Shown here piece by piece: positions 21,541-25,140 of a stretch of DNA of 25,140 nucleotides. The notes under the pieces are model-generated. The model was not told the DNA's origin. It ran no database searches and was given only the letters and a program-made list of their open reading frames with translations. A program made the translations under genes and the position numbers. Source of the DNA: PWPR01 sp046542315 (lineage in GTDB: Bacteria > Bacillota > UBA994 > PWPR01); contig JBKHBO010000027.1 in assembly GCA_046542315.1 (NCBI GenBank), positions 1 through 25,140 on the forward strand, in the 5' to 3' direction. How positions within the stretch are numbered: position 1 is the stretch's first letter; each line of letters opens with the position of its first letter.

Positions 21541-22330
21541 CTTATATGAAAGTATATTTTTGAGAAAATCAACGAGAAAGTATTCTCTTGAAAACCTTGA
21601 CCATCAAACAATTAGAGAGATTAAAAAGTATTTACTAAATGTAGAAACTCTTTTTGATACAAATTTGCAAACTTATCTAGTATCAAAAACTGACATCTAC
21701 TCAATGCTTGATGGATATATAGGTAGTATTGGAAAAATTGAAGCTCCATATTATTTAATTTTATCTAATGAAGATTCTAAAGAGGGATATCTTGATGTGG
21801 GATATGGAGGGGAACAAATTGTTTTAGAATTAACAAAAAGACAACTAGCTACTTGTTGGATAGGTGCAAATTTTAGTGGATTAGAGATAAAGAAACACTT
21901 TAACATAAATCAAAGTATTATATCCTTAATAAGTGTTGGTAAAGCTAGTGACTATTCTCCCTTTAGAGATAAGGAATCAATAAAAAGAAAAGACGTTAGT
22001 GATATATTAATAAAAGATTTAATAGATGATAATTATTTACCTATAGTAGAGGCTATTAGAGTAGCTCCTTCAGCAGTAAATAATCAGCCGTGGAGAGTTC
22101 TAGTAGAAAAAGATTCTATTTCTTTATATATGGCTAAGGCTAATCTTATTAAAAGGTTTATGCTAAAAAATCTAAATTATGTAGATATGGGAATAGCGAC
22201 TAAACATTTGAAAATAGCTCTAGATAACTTTGGGTATACATACAGCTGGGGAAAAAACACACAAAAGGACATTAAAGATTTAGAGTATATAATTACAGCA
22301 AAGATAAAAGGAGTGAAAGAAAATGAGTAA
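21533..22330 (+). CDS. Nitroreductase-like flavoprotein
   Basis: A 265-residue protein of the nitroreductase superfamily in its single-chain double-domain form. The first half starts with the FMN-contact motif RKSTRKYS (11-18), followed by YYLILSNEDSKEGYLDVGYGGEQIVLELTKRQLATCWIGANF (73-114). The second half has EAIRVAPSAVNNQPWRVLVE (173-192), the conserved S-x-x-N-x-Q-P-W segment, and YVDMGIATKHLKIAL. The layout matches the putative TM-nitroreductase family (PF14512 type). These enzymes use FMN and reduced nicotinamide or another donor to reduce nitro groups, quinones or other electron-poor compounds. The start ATG overlaps the HD-gene stop by 8 bases and has only a weak ribosome site, so it is likely coupled. 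Confidence 0.85.
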   Translation: MNNLYESIFLRKSTRKYSLENLDHQTIREIKKYLLNVETLFDTNLQTYLVSKTDIYSMLDGYIGSIGKIEAPYYLILSNEDSKEGYLDVGYGGEQIVLELTKRQLATCWIGANFSGLEIKKHFNINQSIISLISVGKASDYSPFRDKESIKRKDVSDILIKDLIDDNYLPIVEAIRVAPSAVNNQPWRVLVEKDSISLYMAKANLIKRFMLKNLNYVDMGIATKHLKIALDNFGYTYSWGKNTQKDIKDLEYIITAKIKGVKENE

Positions 22331-22787
22331 TATTGAAATTGTTAGAATTACAAATAGTAATTATGAGAAGTTTTTAGAAATGATTCACTTTAGAATAACA
22401 GGTGAAGAATATTCTAAAGATTGTAAGAGAGATATTGTTAAAGAAAACATTGACTACAAATTTGTTTTAGAAAATGAGTCATTTTTTGTATACAGTGCTA
22501 TTATTGAAAACAAAATGGTTGGATACTTATCAGCAAGTATAATTCCAAAAGCAGATAAGCGAGTAGGTACTATGTTTATTGATGAAGTTTGGACCAAACC
22601 TTCTTCTAGGGGTTTGGGAGTAGCTAAAGCATTGGTTAATGAAATTATGAGCGTTAGTAAAAAATTAAATCTTTGGGAAGCAAGGCTAACTGTAGATATT
22701 GACAATGATGCCGCTAGGCATATTTATAGAAGTGCAGGCTTTATTGAAAAAGAATGCATTTTTGGCAGAGCTAAATTAAATGAATAG
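22323..22787 (+). CDS. GNAT-family N-acetyltransferase
   Basis: A 154-residue protein with the GNAT fold. The beta-4/alpha-3 acetyl-CoA site reads VWTKPSSRGLGVAKALVNEIM (89-109; R-G-L-G-V-A). The C-terminal motif DNDAARHIYRSAGFIEKE (128-145) is the usual N-x-x-A-x-x-x-Y-x-x-x-G-F signature. It transfers an acetyl (or acyl) group from acyl-CoA to an amine; the substrate is unknown. The start ATG has a good AAAGGAG site and overlaps the nitroreductase stop by 8 bases (ATGAGTAA). The next gene overlaps its own stop by 8 bases. Being inside the cassette suggests the same small molecule as its neighbours (inference). Confidence 0.88.
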   Translation: MSNIEIVRITNSNYEKFLEMIHFRITGEEYSKDCKRDIVKENIDYKFVLENESFFVYSAIIENKMVGYLSASIIPKADKRVGTMFIDEVWTKPSSRGLGVAKALVNEIMSVSKKLNLWEARLTVDIDNDAARHIYRSAGFIEKECIFGRAKLNE

Positions 22788-23763
22788 CTCACTAAGAGAA
22801 AAGGTTAATCACAAATATGTGCCAGATGAGGTTGAGCTTAAAAACCTTTTCAACCTACTTAAAAAATCATCAAAACATATTTCAAAACTAAAAAACCCAT
22901 CCTTTATCAAAAATGACGTAGGAATGAATCACAATTATACTATTATGGATGAAAAGAAGCCAATCTATCAATTAAAAATTTTAGTTAGAAAAGATTATCC
23001 TAGTTTAGCAAAAATTGAAGCTACTTATGACTTACTTAGTGAGAATGAAAATGTAAATCAACTCATTGAGATAAAAAGAAGCATCTTCCCTTACGGATAT
23101 TATTTATATAACTACATCGAAGGAGTACCTGGTAGAAATTTCAATAATGAGAAGTGGATAGCTGATTATTGTGAATTGATTATAGATCTTAAAAAGATAG
23201 AACTAAATTATTTTGGAAACTTAGATGAATCCTTTAAAGCTAATAGTTTGTTTGAATATTATCAAAACATCGATAAACTAGTTGATAACTCCTTTGGAGG
23301 AACTTTTAACTACGATTTTTCTATTTGGGATTTAACTGATTTAGGCCTATTAGAGAAAGATTATTTGGTTGATCTATTTGGAAAGATAACTAAATTGGCA
23401 AAACTTCTCCCAGTAAGAACTCCTCATCTTTGTCATGGGGACATGTCTCCACACAATATAATATATGGCGATAGAAAATATTTAATTGACTGGGATGAAT
23501 CAAGAAGCCATTATTGGCCAAGTGAATTAGCAAGATATTTATTTTTCACCAAAGAAGATAAAGAGGAAGTTAAAGAAATATTCATTAAGAACATGGATGG
23601 CTTTATACCTAAAGAAGAAATTAATCTGATAATCAATTTAGAGCATACTTATCAATATTTAAGAAGATTTGTTATTTACTCTATAAATAGTGATTACAAT
23701 AAAGCAATATTAAGAATTGAAGAAACTAAAAAAATTATTAAGAAATTATTAGAATCCAGCTAA
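22780..23763 (+). CDS. APH/choline-kinase family phosphotransferase
   Basis: A 327-residue protein with the aminoglycoside phosphotransferase/choline kinase-like fold. The catalytic loop is HLCHGDMSPHNIIYGD (216-231; H-G-D-x-x-x-x-N) and the metal-binding segment is YLIDWDE (234-240), followed by the ARYLF helix typical of the family. The N-terminal lobe has YQLKILVRKD (63-72), supplying the ATP-binding lysine. It phosphorylates a hydroxyl on a small molecule such as an aminoglycoside, choline, homoserine, sugar or thiamine; the sequence does not say which. The start ATG overlaps the GNAT stop by 8 bases (ATGAATAG). It is the last cassette gene and ends at a terminator. An antibiotic-resistance role should not be assumed. 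Confidence 0.85.
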   Translation: MNSSLREKVNHKYVPDEVELKNLFNLLKKSSKHISKLKNPSFIKNDVGMNHNYTIMDEKKPIYQLKILVRKDYPSLAKIEATYDLLSENENVNQLIEIKRSIFPYGYYLYNYIEGVPGRNFNNEKWIADYCELIIDLKKIELNYFGNLDESFKANSLFEYYQNIDKLVDNSFGGTFNYDFSIWDLTDLGLLEKDYLVDLFGKITKLAKLLPVRTPHLCHGDMSPHNIIYGDRKYLIDWDESRSHYWPSELARYLFFTKEDKEEVKEIFIKNMDGFIPKEEINLIINLEHTYQYLRRFVIYSINSDYNKAILRIEETKKIIKKLLESS

Positions 23764-23785
23764 AATCAGCTAGATTCTTTTTTCT
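23751..23785. terminator. Terminator between the kinase and yihY-type genes
   Basis: AGAATCCAGCT (23751-23761) pairs with AGCTAGATTCT (23768-23778) with one mismatch and a 6-base loop, followed by a T run on the plus strand. It overlaps both converging stop codons. On the minus strand the tail is less T-rich, so termination there is weaker. Confidence 0.75.
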
Positions 23786-24611
23786 CTATATCAAGTTTGT
23801 TTATTTCACCACCAATTAAAATAACCATGCTTGAGAAATATAGCCAAAGTAGAAAGACAATCAATCCACCAAGGCTGCCATAAACTAATTGATAATTTGC
23901 AAAATTATTAACATAAAAAGCAAACCCTCTAGAAACAAGTACCCATCCTATAATAGCAAAAACTGAACCCTTCCATACATTTTTGAATTTTACCTTTTTA
24001 TTTGGTGCATATTTATATAAAAGGCCAAAGTTGATCATAAGAATAGCTATAGTTAGTCCGTATCGCAAAAACGGCCAAATAGCTGAAAATACTTGTGAAT
24101 AACCAACAAAATCAAAAATTGTTTGAGTAATAACTTCTCCAAAAACTATAAGTGTAATAGATAATGTAATCATAAGCATCAAAGCAACTACAAAAACTGC
24201 TGAAACTACATAAAGTCTTAATATAGACCTTCTTTCATTAACTCCATAGACTCTATTGAGTCCTCGAATTACCGATCTTGCACCTTTTGAGGAGGTCCAA
24301 ATTGTACCCAAAATAGCTAAAATAAAAATTGTACCACTGCTTGCTTGTACAGTTTCTGTTACTACAGATTCAATAATTTTTGCAATATCTAATGGCAGAT
24401 AATTAGTAAAATCTAATACTAAAGCTTGTCCACCCAGATCTGTAAAAGATAAAAAGTTTATAAGAAATATTAAAAATGGAAAAATTGACAATGTTAAAAA
24501 AAATGCCAGCTGAGCACTATATGTGCCAACCTCATCTTTAAAAGTATTTTCTATTAAATCTTTTATTGTGTTTATTATTAAGCGCATTTTTTTCTCAACC
24601 AAAATTTTCAC
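23766..24611 (-). CDS. YihY/BrkB family membrane protein
   Basis: A 281-residue protein with about six membrane helices, matching the YihY family (formerly misnamed RNase BN). Seen: LIENTFKDEVGTYSAQLAFFLTLSIFPFLIFLINFLSFTD near the N-terminus, TIWTSSKGARSVIRGLNRVYGVNERRS (about 105-131, the most conserved loop) and LYKYAPNKKVKFKNVWKGSVFAIIGWVLVSRGFAFYVNNFANYQLVYGSLGGLIVFLLWLYFSSMVILIGGEIN near the C-terminus. Molecular function is not established. Start choice is uncertain: GTG 24611 has no good ribosome site, whereas TTG 24602 sits 6 bases after AGGTG. It follows the hemolysin III-type gene by 11 bases and is probably co-transcribed. Confidence 0.88.
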   Translation of the reverse strand: MKILVEKKMRLIINTIKDLIENTFKDEVGTYSAQLAFFLTLSIFPFLIFLINFLSFTDLGGQALVLDFTNYLPLDIAKIIESVVTETVQASSGTIFILAILGTIWTSSKGARSVIRGLNRVYGVNERRSILRLYVVSAVFVVALMLMITLSITLIVFGEVITQTIFDFVGYSQVFSAIWPFLRYGLTIAILMINFGLLYKYAPNKKVKFKNVWKGSVFAIIGWVLVSRGFAFYVNNFANYQLVYGSLGGLIVFLLWLYFSSMVILIGGEINKLDIEKKESS

Positions 24612-24622
24612 CTACTAAATAC

Positions 24623-25140
24623 TTATTTTATCATTGATACATACTTATATACTGACCAAAAATGACTAAAGCTACCCAACAGCACAAAGATATGCCATAT
24701 TTCATGGAATCCAAATACTTTTGGAATTGGATTTGGCCATTTGAGTGCGTAAAAAACTGCTCCAATCGTATAAAAAGCTCCTCCAAGGAAAAGCCAAACT
24801 ATTGCCCCAGTTGGTAAAGCTCTTATTAAAGGAACTATTACAATTAAAGCTAACCAGCCCATTCCTAGATAAATTGCAGTATATAACCATCTAGGTGCAT
24901 TAATCCAAAAAGCTTTAAAAACTACTCCAGAAACTGCAATAAGCCAAATACCAGTAAGCATACCCCAACGCCAAAAACCATCTAACGCTACAAGTAAAAA
25001 TGGTGTGTATGATCCTGCAATTAAGATAAAAATCATCATATGATCAATTTTTCTTAAAGTTTTAATGACTTCGTCTGGCCCTGGTACGAGGTGATAAATA
25101 CTGCTTGCTGAGTATAAAAATATTAAACTAATTCCAAAAA
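24623..25140 (-). CDS. Hemolysin III family membrane protein (5' end outside window)
   Basis: At least 172 residues are visible, and the gene runs off the right edge of the window at its 5' end. The frame stays open beyond the first internal ATG (25039), reading FGISLIFLYSASSIYHLVPGPDEVIKTLRKIDHMMIFILIAGSYTPFLL, the typical start of the family core (S-x-x-x-H and D-H motifs). The C-terminal FHEIWHIFVLLGSFSHFWSVYKYV supplies the second histidine cluster. These residues are the metal ligands of the PAQR/HlyIII superfamily. The protein has seven membrane helices; the name does not imply a toxin, and related proteins affect membrane energetics. It is probably co-transcribed with the downstream yihY-type gene. 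Confidence 0.92.
   Translation of the reverse strand, partial: FGISLIFLYSASSIYHLVPGPDEVIKTLRKIDHMMIFILIAGSYTPFLLVALDGFWRWGMLTGIWLIAVSGVVFKAFWINAPRWLYTAIYLGMGWLALIVIVPLIRALPTGAIVWLFLGGAFYTIGAVFYALKWPNPIPKVFGFHEIWHIFVLLGSFSHFWSVYKYVSMIK

Noticed and set aside
22780..23763. Aminoglycoside resistance gene
   Set aside because: The fold is shared by many small-molecule kinases and the context is a metabolic-looking cassette; resistance is not supported.

Overview
The window reads as chromosome of an AT-rich, anaerobic, amino-acid-fermenting Firmicute (Clostridia, Tissierellia or Halanaerobia type). The reasons are low G+C by eye, strong AGGAGG-type ribosome sites, AT-rich sigma-A promoters with a recurring extended -10, a tandem glycine riboswitch, and a complete selenoprotein glycine reductase operon. 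I cannot name the genus. No transposase, integrase, tRNA, rRNA or CRISPR array was recognised.

Layout, left to right. (1) 1-3055: a CPA1-type cation/proton antiporter behind a terminator-bearing leader, then a small cupin-like gene and a SAM methyltransferase behind a strong promoter whose start point falls on a perfect 13-bp inverted repeat. (2) 2857-9338: rpsT with a structured leader, facing a minus-strand operon comEA - DUF1177 - yibE/F - comEC - holA. The usual comEA...comEC-holA competence/replication cluster is interrupted by two membrane/unknown-function genes, and a textbook terminator hairpin lies inside the first codons of comEC. (3) 9506-10865: a CNNM/CorC-type CBS membrane protein and a shared terminator whose two arms are consensus DnaA boxes. 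(4) 10873-19030 (minus): the glycine reductase operon, in transcription order glycine riboswitch - grdX - trxB - trxA - grdE - grdA - grdB - grdC - grdD. grdA and grdB each contain an in-frame UGA read as selenocysteine (Sec43; Sec351), each followed by a candidate SECIS hairpin. (5) 19087-20871 (minus): coaX and a LysR regulator, with twin palindromes around the coaX promoter. (6) 20925-23785 (plus): a four-gene cassette (HD phosphohydrolase, nitroreductase-like, GNAT, APH-family kinase), every junction overlapping by exactly 8 nt. (7) 23766-25140 (minus): yihY-family and hemolysin III-family membrane protein genes, the latter cut by the window end.

How the genes work together. Glycine (bound by the tandem riboswitch) is inferred to switch the grd operon on by preventing formation of a terminator. 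TrxB and TrxA supply electrons, protein B (GrdE/GrdB) activates glycine, selenoprotein A carries the carboxymethyl group as a selenoether, and protein C (GrdC/GrdD) releases acetyl phosphate for ATP synthesis. Two features are unusual: TrxB carries a C-terminal thioredoxin domain in which both catalytic cysteines are serine, and it lacks the usual NADPH-binding HRR arginines.

The best candidates for undescribed biology are the HD-nitroreductase-GNAT-kinase cassette, the intragenic terminator in comEC, the TrxB-thioredoxin fusion and the twin-palindrome operator at coaX.
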